Source: Flavobacteriaceae bacterium PS02293
GTDB taxonomy: Bacteria > Bacteroidota > Bacteroidia > Flavobacteriales > Weeksellaceae
Assembly (NCBI GenBank): GCA_029960045.1
Contig: JASCOV010000007.1
Span: 1-64,000, forward strand
Reading direction: 5' to 3'
Length of the DNA stretch: 64,000 nucleotides
Shown here: positions 1-9,671 of the stretch, one piece after another
Numbering within the stretch: the first letter of the stretch is position 1
Layout: each line of letters starts with the position of its first letter
Translations under genes and position numbers: made by a program
Notes under the pieces: model-generated
What the model saw: the letters and a program-made list of their open reading frames with translations, nothing else
The model's database searches: none
What the model was told of the DNA's origin: nothing

Positions 1-50
1 ATATTTGAATACTAATTGACACATGAAAAACAAGAGTTTTTATCAAAATT

Positions 51-127
51 AAGGGTGGTCAATTTAAACCGAAATTACCTGGTCACTTTGAATTGGAATT
101 GGGTGGTCAATATCACTGGAATTTACA
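51..127. mobile_element. Terminal repeat end of an IS21-like insertion sequence (remnant)
   Basis: Three degenerate copies of a short unit follow one another: GGTGGTCAATTTAAACCGAA near 52, TGGTCACTTTGAATTGGAA near 80 and GGTGGTCAATATCACTGGAA near 102. Repeated GGTGGTCA...CCGAA units are typical of the ends of IS21-family elements (istA/istB) in Bacteroidota. The last copy ends in TTTACA at 122-127, compatible with the CA terminus of that family. No transposase lies inside the window, so the rest of the element would have to be left of position 1. The adjoining protein coding sequence starts right after it, without its usual N-terminal half. The family assignment rests on the repeat pattern recalled from known elements. 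Confidence 0.55.
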
Positions 128-130
128 GAA

Positions 131-3100
131 ATGAAAAGAAACAGTTTATATCGTGAAGATATGGATGCCTTAACAAATGGTAATTACCTGCAAATAATGT
201 ATACTACAGCGTGCTCGCCGGGGAAATTTGACTTAGATGCATTTGCAGAACATTATATTAACAATCCTAATGGCGGTGGGGTAGCTATTTTAGCTAACTC
301 AGGAACAGCTTATACAGGCGGCGAACAACAGGATGTTAACCTATTCCAGTCTATCTATGGAAGTGGTTCGTATCAATTATCATCAGATGCATATTTGTTG
401 GGGGTTGCTTCAAATAACGCTAAAAATGGTAATAGTTCTCCAGGTTATAAAAGAATTCTTACTCTTTTTGGCGACCCTACAATGGCAACCTGGTCGAACA
501 CACCCCAAAATATTACTTTAACAATGCCATCATCTTTAACCATAAATAATGCATCTGAAAATGCTTTATCTGTTGAACTTAATGCGTTAACGGAAAAAGC
601 GACGATCACTTTGTATAAGTTTAATGAAGTGACAGGCTACCCTGAGATTTTCACTTCAAAAGAAGTGACTGCTGGTATTACAAATGTAGTATTTAATATC
701 AATCCCGATACTGTAGGTGAACTTTTGGTACAAGCCACAGCAAAAAATTATCTACCCGCCGCAAAGAGTGTAAATATATTAATGCCTCAATCTCATTTAT
801 ATATAACAGGTTATTCTTTTATAGATGCCAATGGTGATGGTTATATTGAACCTGGAGAGAATATATCTCTGACAGTGCAGGTACAAAACTCTGGAGGTAC
901 AGCTATAAGTGATATCAATGCAGTTCTTTCGGGCGATACAAATCTCGTTTCCATCACACATCCAAATTCCAGTCATTCCTCTTCTTTAGGTGCAGGCGAA
1001 ACAATGCAATTAACAGGGTTTACCTTTACGCCTCTTACTGCAATAGGAGTTAATGAAATTCCTGACTTTCTAAAATTTGATTTAAATATTGCAGCAAGTG
1101 GAAATTATAATCATTTGGACAATTTCTATCTGGACATTAATAATTCTGACTTGAAATTAGGCAAAAGGATATTGAAAAATAATGCTGGCGATTCTCCAAC
1201 TTTTGCAATTAATGAAGTAGTCAATGCTGAAATATCAATAGGAAATATAGGGAATGTGGCAACAGGAACGCTAAGTGCAGTACTTTCTTCGAATTTGGAA
1301 ACTAATGGCATTATACAAATAACAGCATCTAGCAGGAATTATCTTAGTATTCCAGTCAATGATGAAAAATCAAGTATTGACCCTTTTCGATTTAATTTTC
1401 GCCAACAATATAGTGGAGAAATGCCCTTCAAATTAACATTAACAAATTCACTGGGAAAAAGTTGGGAATTTAATTTCGAAATGAATGAAGTCCAGCCTCC
1501 TCTTATTACTGGATTTGATTTTACTTCTAGTGTTGATCAGATCAATTTGACGTGGAATGCTATTACTAATATAAGCGGATATAACATTTATAGAAGTGAT
1601 ACTGAAAACGGGACTTATACCAAAATAAATAATCAACTTATATCTGGCACTTCTGCATACAGTGATTATAATTTAAATAAAAATACTGAATATTACTATA
1701 AGATCAGTGTCATTTCTCTTTCTGGAAACGAGCGCTCTTTGGAAAAAATAGTAACTCAAAGCACACCAGCAAAACAAGGTTATTTAGCTTGGACATCATT
1801 AAATGCGCATGCTGCTTTTCCAATTGTAACAGGTAGCACGATATATGCACCACCTATTCTATATGATGTTGATGGAGATGGTAAGAAAGAGATTTTTCAG
1901 AATACGATTGGCGCTAACTCAACAGGAAGAATATACGGATTTTTGGATTCTGGACAGGAAATGTATAATATCGATGGCAATGAAACTACGATTTCTGGAT
2001 TTGCAGGCACTGATATTGGTCTTTGGGCAAATTCTGCCATTGTAGATCTGGATAAAGATGGTCACGCAGAAGTTATAACAATGGGAAGATTGAATAATAC
2101 TAGTGCAGGTCATTTACTAGTCCATAAGACAATTGATGATAATAATGACAATAATCCCGACTCTTTTTGGGATACACCCTATATAAACACTGGCTGGAGA
2201 TCTGGTACCACTCCTGTTTTATACGATATTGATAATGATGGCATACCTGAAATAATTATTACAAATGAAAATCAAAAGATTCAAGTATATGATTCCAACA
2301 AAAATATGAAGCCCGGATGGCCTGTTCAAATACCAGGTGGTGGTGATTGGTCAATGGGAAGTATTGCTGTTGCAGACTTAGATAATGATGGCTACGCAGA
2401 AATTGCTTTAGGAGTTAGATATTCCAGCGGTGCAAAAGGTGGCATTTATGTCTTTAAGCACGACGGTACACCGTTCAATACGAATCCCTTTAAGGAATTT
2501 GCAAATAATGAAAGTGCTGATGGAGGAATAACCTTTGCTGATATAGATGGTGATTCACAACTTGAGTTGCTTATTACCACCCGTATAAATGATAATGGAA
2601 AAATCTATGCTTTTAACTTAGATGGCAGCCCTGTAAGCTCAGCTTGGAACGGTCAAACTGTTTTTTCTCACTCTTTAGCTTATGGAAACAATCCAAGAAT
2701 TTCTATTGGAGACATTAATAATGATGGAAATCTTGAGGTAGTTTTTGCAAGTGTAGATAAATTGTACGTTTTAAAGGCGGATGGCACTTCATTAAATAAT
2801 CTATTTCCAAGAACTATATCAGATGCTAAAAATAGTGCTCCTATTTTAGCAGATATCGATGGAGACGCAGATATTGAGATTATTGTTAATAGCGGAGGCG
2901 CACTAAATGCCTATAATCCTGACGGTAGTGAATGTGCCGGTTGGAGATTAAAGTCAAGCAATGGATCACCGTTTATGTCATCACCGTCAGTTGATGATAT
3001 TGACAATGACGGAATGAATGAAGTCGTTATATCAGCTCTGGATGGTACTTTGTACTCTTGGGATACAGATGGAAGCAGTGACAGAATTGAATGGGGAAGT

Positions 3101-4654
3101 TATAGAGGCGATACATCCAATACAGGAACGTACAAGAACGGCTGTTTAAAAGGAACAGATTTAATGATCAAAGATGGTCCTTCTGATGCAGGAATTGAGC
3201 CAAACAATTTTACGGAGTATATGTGGACAAGTGAAGATATTTGGATCCGTAATAACAATGACAGTGGTTTAGAACACCAAAATCCTAAATATAAGAGTAA
3301 TGGTGAGCCTAATTTCATAAAGATAAGAGTTATGAACAAAGGGTGTAAACCGTCTACAGGAACAGAGACACTGACCATGAATTGGGCAAAAGCAAATACC
3401 AACTTAACTTATCCAGAAAATTGGAATGGAAGTCTTCTAAATTCTTCTCAAATTCCGCTTGGAGGGCAAGTTACTGGAACGCCTGTAAATATTCCGATCA
3501 TACAGCCAGGAAAAGAAGCCATTATTACAATTCCTTGGGTAGTACCAAATCCAAATAATTATCTTGCAGGGGATGGCAGTGAGAATCCTTGGCATTTCTG
3601 TGTATTGGCAACTATTCTTGGCATTAGTGATCCCCTTACACACCCTTATACTTCTAATCCAAATGAGATGGTTAGAGAGAATAACAATCAAGCCTGGAAA
3701 AACCTTACAGTGGTTAACGTAACAGGAAATTCGGGTGTATTAAATCCTTACCCCAGCGCTGTTGTAGCAGTGTCAAATTCAGCAAATTCCACTCGGGCAT
3801 ATACTTTGGAACTTATAAAAGAAGCCAATGAGGAGGGAAATGCGATCTTTAAAGAAGCTGAGGTTACAATTTCTATGGATAATGTATTGTATAATGCTTG
3901 GGAAAGAGGAGGAGAAAACACATCGAATTTACAAAACAAAAGTAGTGCAACTCCAAATTTAAAACTTGTACAAGGAAATAATGCGTTATTAAGCAATATC
4001 TCAATGAATGCTCAGGAATATGGTTTAATTACTTTAAATTTTAATTTCTTGACAGAAGAGCTAACCGACAAATCTAAATATACTTATCATCTGGTTCAAA
4101 AAGACGCTAATACAAACGAAATCATTGGAGGGGAAACATTTGTAATCAAAAAAGCGGCAAGAACGAGATTCGATGCAGATGCTGGTGGAGATATCGCTGT
4201 AGCAAAAAATCAACCTATAACTTTAAAAGCTACAAGTATCAATGAACCGGCTATATATAATTGGTATGATAGTGATGGTAATTTAGTATATGAGGGTACT
4301 GATTTTGAGATACCTAATGCGATGGCTTCAAACTATCAATTGGAAGTAATTTCTAAAAATGATGGTTTTAAAGACTATGATAATGTTAATGTAACATTAT
4401 TGCCAAGTTCGCTAGATCAGATTGCACCAAATCCCGCAAGTAATAATGCTGTTATCAAATATACCCTAAATGGTGTTAATTCAGCTTATATTCGTGTCGC
4501 AAGTTATTTTGACAATATCCAGCACAATTATATTTTAGATGTTAATAGTTCGGAAACTACAATTAATGTAAATGGATATAATACTGGTGCTTATGTTGTC
4601 TCACTAATTTGTGATGGAAAAGTAGTAAACTCAAAGACATTAATTAAGCAGTAA
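131..4654 (+). pseudogene. 5'-truncated gingipain-like C25 peptidase with FG-GAP repeats and T9SS sorting domain
   Basis: The first ~115 residues match the end of a peptidase C25 catalytic domain: a TTACSPGKFD segment carrying the likely catalytic Cys, an NNPNGGGVAILANS segment, and LFGDPTM. The upstream half, including the catalytic His of the usual GHG motif, is absent. In its place is IS21-like end sequence with an in-frame stop at 89-91. Downstream are Ig-like domains (~120-330), a fibronectin III domain (~455-545), about eight calcium-binding FG-GAP/VCBS repeats of the DxDxDG type (~579-970), a PKD-like stretch and a C-terminal type A sorting domain (PNPASNNAV ... KTLIKQ). The intact ancestor would be a secreted surface protease. 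There is no signal peptide and no clear ribosome site, so this remnant should be neither exported nor active. The 3' part is undamaged over 1,500 codons, so the truncation may be recent. Confidence 0.75.
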
Positions 4655-4731
4655 ATAATTAAAGTCGTAATGAATATTTGACAATATTAAGATCATTGGA
4701 GTATTTTAAATGTAAGTCCATTATTAATACT

Positions 4732-4761
4732 AGAGAGCAGAATGTTATTCTGCTCTCTTTT
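4732..4761 (+). terminator. Rho-independent terminator
   Basis: A perfect 12-bp stem (AGAGAGCAGAAT with ATTCTGCTCTCT), a 3-nt loop and a T-run, 78 bp after the stop of the truncated C25 protein gene. Confidence 0.85.
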
Positions 4762-5096
4762 GTTAAGATAATAATAGACCTGACAATTCTAATCTAATAT
4801 CAATATATTAAATGTAAAAACATTAACAATTTCCCTTAAATCAATGTTAGTATTAACAATTAGCTCGAAGCCCTTTTTCTTTATACTATTTTTTATCTAC
4901 CATATGATCAACATAGATTTTATCCCCTACAAAAACCAATACTTCATTAAAAAATTACTTCTCTTTATGCCGTATCTTTAGCTTGAAGATATAGGAATAG
5001 TCTATACATCGGTTTTCTTATCTATGATAATTAACTGAGGTTTTAAAATGTGGTTTCTTTGTCATATAATAAACTTAAAATATGTTGCGAGTTATT
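4762..5096. other. Gene-free AT-rich stretch
   Basis: No reading frame, RNA gene or clear repeat was seen between the terminator and the stop codon of the leftward relaxase fragment. It probably contains the junction between the C25 gene region and the mobile-element remnant. Confidence 0.5.
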
Positions 5097-5789
5097 TTAG
5101 TTCGACTTTCTTATCTTTTTCTTTAATCTTCTCTCAAATTGAAGCTCCTCTAAATCTTCGGTTTGTCCATTAGGAAAAAAAATGCTTAAAAAATCGATAG
5201 TATTTGAATTACAGTTTTTCAGGGAATCAGAATTGCTTCTGGTTTGCATTTTAGTTGTTGTAATATCAATGTGTGACATTTCATTATAACTAGATTGTTT
5301 CTTTGAATTACTAAGTTGTTTTATTTCATCTTTGCAACGATTATTAAAGATATTAGCTGATAGTTCTTTACCTAGCTGTGAACCGTTCCAAACTAATTTG
5401 GAATTGTGGTCTATGAATTTGATGCCGTATATTATCCCTTGATCATTTTTTCTTATTACTGAAGCAATACCCTGTTCGAGCAGCTGTGTTTTAAAACCGG
5501 CTTCAGAATTACTGCTGCTTAATACTGTTTCTATGGTTCGTTTGAGAATTAATTTTGAAGGATCATTTTTCATTGTTACCCTAGATTTCTCAATAAGAGC
5601 CTGAATATTTTCTGAACCAGCATGTTTACCAAAAAGAGACGATTTAAAAGGATGACTAATTTTTTTTCCATTTTCATCCACTGCAAAATAGACGATTCCG
5701 TTTTTAATTGCATCTGATTGATAATTTGTATATTGCCAGTATATTAGAAAGATGAATTTCTTCAGCGTCAGTTTTTCTATTGATGCCAT
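5097..5789 (-). pseudogene. Relaxase/mobilization nuclease, C-terminal fragment
   Basis: About residues 35-160 resemble the C-terminal region of Bacteroidota MobA/BmgA-type relaxases. Recognisable segments are ISHPFKSSLFGKHAG, a GFKTQLLEQGI segment, RKNDQGIIYGIKFIDH and WNGSQLGKELSANIF. The N-terminal nicking domain with the catalytic Tyr and the His triad is absent, and the first ~28 residues look like unrelated sequence that supplies a start codon. Full relaxases are 300-450 residues; this is 230. The fragment starts 33 bp from the divergent serine-recombinase fragment, so the pair looks like the remains of one mobilizable element. It is unlikely to function. The identification is by motif memory only. 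Confidence 0.55.
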
Positions 5790-5822
5790 CTAAAACTAAA
5801 TTTTAACGAAATCAATACAACT

Positions 5823-6752
5823 ATGGTTATTGCAGATTTGTATATAAGGGTCTCGACTGATGAACAGGCTGAAAAAGGTTATTCACAGAGAGATCAAGAT
5901 GAACGATTACGAAAATATTGTGCGAATAACAATATTGCTGTAAATAGAGTGATTTTCGAAGATCATTCAGCAAAAAGCTTTAATCGTCCTGAATGGAAAA
6001 AATATCTTCTTGAAATTAGAAAGAAAAGTCACAAAAGTAATAGAGTTCTATTAACAAATTGGGATCGTTTCAGTCGTAATACGGGAGACGCTTATCAAAT
6101 GATAAGTTTGTTACATAAAAATCATATTATTCCTCAGGCTATTGAGCAACCCTTGGACATGTAAGTTCCTGAAAACAAATTAATGCTAGCTATTTATTTG
6201 TCGACGCCGGAAGTTGAAAATGACAGGAGAGCATTAAATACTTTCCATGGCATACGTAGGGCAAGAAAGGAAGGTCGTGTAATGGGATTGGTTCCTGATT
6301 ATTTGACGAGTGTAAAGCGTGACGCATTTTATAGCTGGCCTTATGCTTATTTTGGAAAGAATGAGGATCCAAGAAGGAAAGGAGAGAAACCTGATTTGGT
6401 AGCCAAGACAATTGTTCCGGATGTTCCATTGGGAAGTCATACAGCTTCTTTGGGATTAACATTTTATACAGGAAATCAATTTCCGGAATCCTATAAAAAC
6501 GGAGCATTTATTGGACAGCATGGTTCGTGGAATCGCTCTTCCTTTGTTGGTTATCAAGTGGCATATGTACCTTTCAAAAATGGTAAAGCATCAGGTTCTT
6601 ACCAGCGGTTTTTAACAGGATTTATTGCAGATGAAGCTAAGGGCGATGTCTATGGACGCCCGGTGGGAGTACTTCAAATTGCCGATGGTTCGTTGCTTGT
6701 AGCGGATGATGTGAGCGGCGTTGTCTGGCGTGTAGCTTGCAATAAGAAATAA
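5823..6752 (+). pseudogene. Serine recombinase N-terminus fused to sorbosone/PQQ-type sugar dehydrogenase C-terminus, with internal stop
   Basis: Codons 1-113 are the resolvase-type catalytic domain: YIRVSTDEQAEKGYSQ contains the nucleophilic Ser, and NWDRFSRN is the second conserved block. A TAA at 6162-6164 interrupts the frame. The same frame continues with VPENKLMLAIYLSTPEVEND and RRALNTFHGIRRARKEGRVM, which is standard recombinase sequence, so this is a nonsense mutation within one gene. At about 6283-6297 the sequence switches to the end of a GSDH/sorbosone-dehydrogenase-like protein (PDYLTSVK, WPYAYFGKNEDPR, LGSHTASLGL, FIGQHGSWNRS, GRPVGV, VADDVSGVVWRV). The join lies in a shared G-L-V-P stretch. 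The DNA-binding half of the recombinase and the first part of the dehydrogenase are missing. Neither activity is expected. Confidence 0.8.
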
Positions 6753-6754
6753 AT

Positions 6755-6785
6755 AAAAAAGGAACTCTTGAGAGTTGCTTTTTTA
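6755..6785. terminator. Bidirectional terminator
   Basis: AACTCT and AGAGTT arms around a 2-nt loop, flanked by an A-run on the left and a T-run on the right. It serves the rightward chimeric gene and the convergent DUF2945 gene. Confidence 0.7.
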
Positions 6786-6786
6786 T

Positions 6787-6987
6787 TTAGATTTTCTTCA
6801 AAGCTGATGCTTTATGAGCAGCTGTTTTACCAGTCTTTTCGCTCATTACCTCATATTGAGGTTCTGATTCCGAGGCTCGTCGCTGGCGGTTCAAAAATAT
6901 AAAATCTGAAGTATGAATCTTTATGATGATGCCGTATGTTTCGCCATTTTGAAATCTCCACTTGACGCGGTCTCCTTTCTTTAGCAT
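6787..6987 (-). CDS. DUF2945 (HVA1/TUDOR-like) small protein
   Basis: A 66-residue protein with the DUF2945 pattern: GDRVKWRF near the start, GETYGIIIKI, then EPQYEVMSEKTGKTAAHKASALKKI. The family is a small SH3/Tudor-like beta barrel of unknown biochemical role. It is frequent in bacterial general-stress gene clusters, which fits the neighbours here (DUF2383, SRPBCC, Ku/LigD). Length is normal for the family and the frame is intact. It ends close to the shared terminator at 6755-6785. Confidence 0.8.
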   Translation of the reverse strand: MLKKGDRVKWRFQNGETYGIIIKIHTSDFIFLNRQRRASESEPQYEVMSEKTGKTAAHKASALKKI

Positions 6988-7054
6988 AACTAGTGTATTT
7001 CTGACTCTTCCAATATATTTTCATCAAATGCTTGCTGATTTAAATGCTTGATTT

Positions 7055-7507
7055 TTAGTTGATTTCAGCATTCAAATCATCAAATTTTTTATAAGAAGCT
7101 TTAAGGTGATGTAAATGATCCAAGATAATACTCGCGATTTCGGGACTTAGATCTCCACCGTCTAGTGCTTTTTGATAAGCTGAAATGGCAGCATCTTCAC
7201 CGGCAATAACGTCATTGAGACCTCCGTCTTTGGATACCACCTTCAGATTATTTTTAAATTCAATCCAACTCTTATGGATGGAACCTAATACAGTAGAATG
7301 ATTTTCAGGCTTACCGCCTAAATTATGAATTAAATTAATAAGTTCATTTTTCATTTCATAGGATTGTCTCAGCTTTTCATCGTATGCTTCTTTCAGGCTT
7401 GAACGTATCTGCCATACACTTTCTTCAATTGCCAAGTAACCTCCGATTCTATCATTTGTAATGTGAAGAAGGTCATTTAAAGTATTGATATCTTTCGAAT
7501 TGTCCAT
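7055..7507 (-). CDS. DUF2383 / PA2169-family four-helix-bundle protein
   Basis: The chosen ATG gives 150 residues starting MDNSKDINTLNDLL; an upstream TTG at 7534 would add nine residues but is less likely. The INTLNDLL opening, the E-rich helix around AIEESVW and the GEDAAISAYQKAL segment fit the DUF2383 ferritin-like four-helix bundle. Its function is not firmly known; members occur in stress-related clusters. It lies on the same strand as the DUF2945 gene with a ~67-bp gap, so the two could be co-transcribed. The frame is undamaged. Confidence 0.75.
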   Translation of the reverse strand: MDNSKDINTLNDLLHITNDRIGGYLAIEESVWQIRSSLKEAYDEKLRQSYEMKNELINLIHNLGGKPENHSTVLGSIHKSWIEFKNNLKVVSKDGGLNDVIAGEDAAISAYQKALDGGDLSPEIASIILDHLHHLKASYKKFDDLNAEIN

Positions 7508-7591
7508 AGGTGGATTTTCAGAGATTAAAATCAATTACTATGCCTATCAAATGGTATGTTTGTTGAAATGGCTTATACCAAATAATGTCTA

Positions 7592-8071
7592 ATGGTTTAT
7601 GAACTTTTGAGGGAACAGTTTTTAGAATGCAGTTTGGATGAAGCGTGGCAGTTTTTCTCATCACCATACAATCTTCCACGTATTGCTCCTTCGGAAATGG
7701 ATTTCAAAATAGTATCAGATCTTCAAACGGATAAAATTTATGAAGGCTTGAAAATAGATTACACGGTTCGTCCTTTATTTCATATTAAACTTAATTGGAA
7801 AAGTGAGATTAGAGGGTATCGATTTCAACACAGCTTTATTGATTATCAATTAAAAGGACCCTACAAGTTTTGGAGTCACTATCACGAGTTTATACCTTCT
7901 GATAATGGAGTGTTGATGCGGGATGTTTTGAAATATGAAATACCATTTGGGATTTTTGGCGATTTTATCAATTTCATACTTATTAAACGAACCCTTCATT
8001 ATATATTTGATCACAGACGAAGTGTTATAAACCGGCTTTTTAATAAGACTAACCACATATCTACCCAATAG
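7592..8071 (+). CDS. SRPBCC (START-like) family protein
   Basis: 159 residues. The N-terminal ECSLDEAWQFFSSPYNLPRIAP is the usual opening of SRPBCC ligand-binding proteins annotated as cyclase/dehydrase or cell-division-inhibitor-like. Two later blocks, HSFIDYQLKGPYKFWSHYH and MRDVLKYEIPFG, fit the beta-grip core. The ligand is unknown. It is divergent from the DUF2383 gene, so the short gap 7508-7591 must hold promoters for both. No defect was seen. Confidence 0.75.
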   Translation: MVYELLREQFLECSLDEAWQFFSSPYNLPRIAPSEMDFKIVSDLQTDKIYEGLKIDYTVRPLFHIKLNWKSEIRGYRFQHSFIDYQLKGPYKFWSHYHEFIPSDNGVLMRDVLKYEIPFGIFGDFINFILIKRTLHYIFDHRRSVINRLFNKTNHISTQ

Positions 8072-8381
8072 GTTATGTTTAAATCTTAGAATTAAATAAT
8101 CCAGGGGGAATATCTTTGTAACTTTTATCTTAAAACAGCTGTTTTCTTTACCGCTTCCATTGCTTTTATATTACTAAACTATATTAAATATCTGAATATT
8201 AGTATTTTATTAAATATTTTACCCATCTTTAGAATCGGTTATAAAATATTTTTATATCATCTATTACTAAGTGTTAGTATTTTTCCAAAAGAGTCTGCTT
8301 TGAATTCAAGTACCTGATCTTATAATCAAGATTAATAATTGAGTGTTCTGATCTCAAGTTTCAATCCAAAATGTAAAAGTC
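8072..8381. other. Gene-free AT-rich stretch
   Basis: 310 bp without a plausible frame. No strong hairpin, RNA gene or repeat was recognised. It presumably carries the promoter of the response-regulator gene. Confidence 0.5.
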
Positions 8382-8795
8382 ATGATAGAAAAGAAAATTT
8401 TAATTTTTGATGATGATGAAGCATTCCTTGATGTAGTTAACCTTATTTTTATTCTGCCGGAATATAGATTACAAGTCTTTAAGTCTTCTGAGCATGTTTT
8501 ACAAAGAGTTGAGTCTTTCAATCCCGATATCATACTTATGGATAATTGGATTCCTAATATTGGTGGTGTAAGAGCTTCGCAATTAATTAAAAGCCACGTT
8601 GATTTACAAATAATTCCAATCATTTTCATCAGTGCACATAACGATATAAGAAGCTTATCTAAAAATGCGATGGCAGATGATTACTTGGCAAAACCATTTG
8701 ATATAATTGAGCTTGAAAATAAAGTCCGCCACTTATTATATTCTAAGAAGCGCATCGCAAAAAATGCCTCTAGAAACAAATCTTTTATGGCATAA
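8382..8795 (+). CDS. Single-domain response regulator (REC only)
   Basis: 137 residues forming one receiver domain: acidic pocket IFDDDEA (~8-14), phosphoacceptor Asp54 in the ILMDNW segment, the S/T position in FISAH, and the conserved Lys in LAKPF. There is no output domain, and the last ~20 residues are basic and probably disordered. Such proteins usually relay phosphate or act by protein contact. The only kinase gene nearby is the broken one at 17.2-18.1 kb, so its partner may be lost or elsewhere. The 30-bp gap to the next gene suggests co-transcription. Confidence 0.85.
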   Translation: MIEKKILIFDDDEAFLDVVNLIFILPEYRLQVFKSSEHVLQRVESFNPDIILMDNWIPNIGGVRASQLIKSHVDLQIIPIIFISAHNDIRSLSKNAMADDYLAKPFDIIELENKVRHLLYSKKRIAKNASRNKSFMA

Positions 8796-8825
8796 ATTCT
8801 GAATAAGACTTTAGAAAATATTTCT

Positions 8826-9059
8826 ATGTCTGAAAATTTACAATATTTCTACTGCGCACAATGTTCCCGATCATCCAGTACACCTTCTGAAAAAGAGGCC
8901 GATTTGCAGTTTTCAAACAATTGTTCGGTAAGCGGATGTATATGCAGACAAAAAAATCTGGAAAAGGAAGAATATATTAATTGGGATCAAACCTATTTTG
9001 AGGAAGAATCAGATATTTATTTCAAAGATTTATATATTTTATATAGAAGCTTTTTTTAA
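8826..9059 (+). CDS. Small cysteine-containing protein of unknown function
   Basis: 77 residues, not recognised. It has CAQC at residues ~10-13 and a later CSVSGCIC group at ~33-40, giving five Cys that could bind zinc or an iron-sulfur cluster. The C-terminal half is acidic and aromatic. It sits between the response regulator (30 bp upstream) and the flavin reductase (17 bp downstream) on the same strand, so it is probably translated from the same message. Annotation as coding rests on the conserved spacing and the Cys pattern, not on a known family. Confidence 0.5.
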   Translation: MSENLQYFYCAQCSRSSSTPSEKEADLQFSNNCSVSGCICRQKNLEKEEYINWDQTYFEEESDIYFKDLYILYRSFF

Positions 9060-9076
9060 TCAAGACTCACTAGCAG

Positions 9077-9634
9077 ATGCTCTCAGCTAAAAAGAAACTT
9101 TACAAAAAGAAAGACTATCCGGTCGAGGATGTACGATTTTACTTAGAACCAAGTCCTGCAGTTCTTCTTACATCGCAGTATAAAAATGAAAGAAATGTAA
9201 TGACTTTAGGCTGGTATACAATAATGGAATTCACACCATCTTTAATTGGCTGTATGATTTCCGGCAGTAATCATAGTTTTGAGCTGATCAAGAAAAGTAG
9301 AGTATGTGTTATAAATCTACCCACGGTAAAACTTTCTCATACTGTTGTTGACATTGGAAATTGTAGTGGAATAAACATCGATAAGTTTGACAAATTTGGT
9401 TTGGAAACGGAAAAAGGGCATAAAATTAATGCCCCATTATTAGTTAACTGTTATGCCAATTTTGAATGCAGACTGTATGATAGTAAGCTGGTAAAAGATT
9501 ATAACTTTTTCATTTTCGAAATTGTAAAAGCTCACGTGGCAACGTCGCCTAAATATCCTAAAACTATTCAGTACAGAGGAAACAGTCATTTTATAGATTC
9601 AGGCAGAAACTTTAAAATTCCCTCACTTAAATAA
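9077..9634 (+). CDS. Flavin reductase family protein (flavoredoxin-like)
   Basis: 185 residues with the FMN-binding split-barrel pattern: PSPAVLLTSQY, NVMTLGWYTIMEFTPSLIGC, a HSFELIKKS segment and VCVINLPT. Members bind FMN and either reduce free flavin with NAD(P)H or act as flavoredoxins; which applies here cannot be told from sequence. It ends the short rightward group of response regulator, Cys protein and flavin reductase. It is convergent with the SDR gene on the other strand, only 37 bp apart. Confidence 0.75.
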   Translation: MLSAKKKLYKKKDYPVEDVRFYLEPSPAVLLTSQYKNERNVMTLGWYTIMEFTPSLIGCMISGSNHSFELIKKSRVCVINLPTVKLSHTVVDIGNCSGINIDKFDKFGLETEKGHKINAPLLVNCYANFECRLYDSKLVKDYNFFIFEIVKAHVATSPKYPKTIQYRGNSHFIDSGRNFKIPSLK

Positions 9635-9671
9635 TCATTCTTTAGCTCTATACTCTCACAAATCATACAAG

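Noticed and set aside
6183..6752. Independent sugar dehydrogenase gene
   Set aside because: Its first ~33 codons are serine-recombinase sequence continuous with the upstream frame, and most of the dehydrogenase is missing, so it is part of a chimeric pseudogene.
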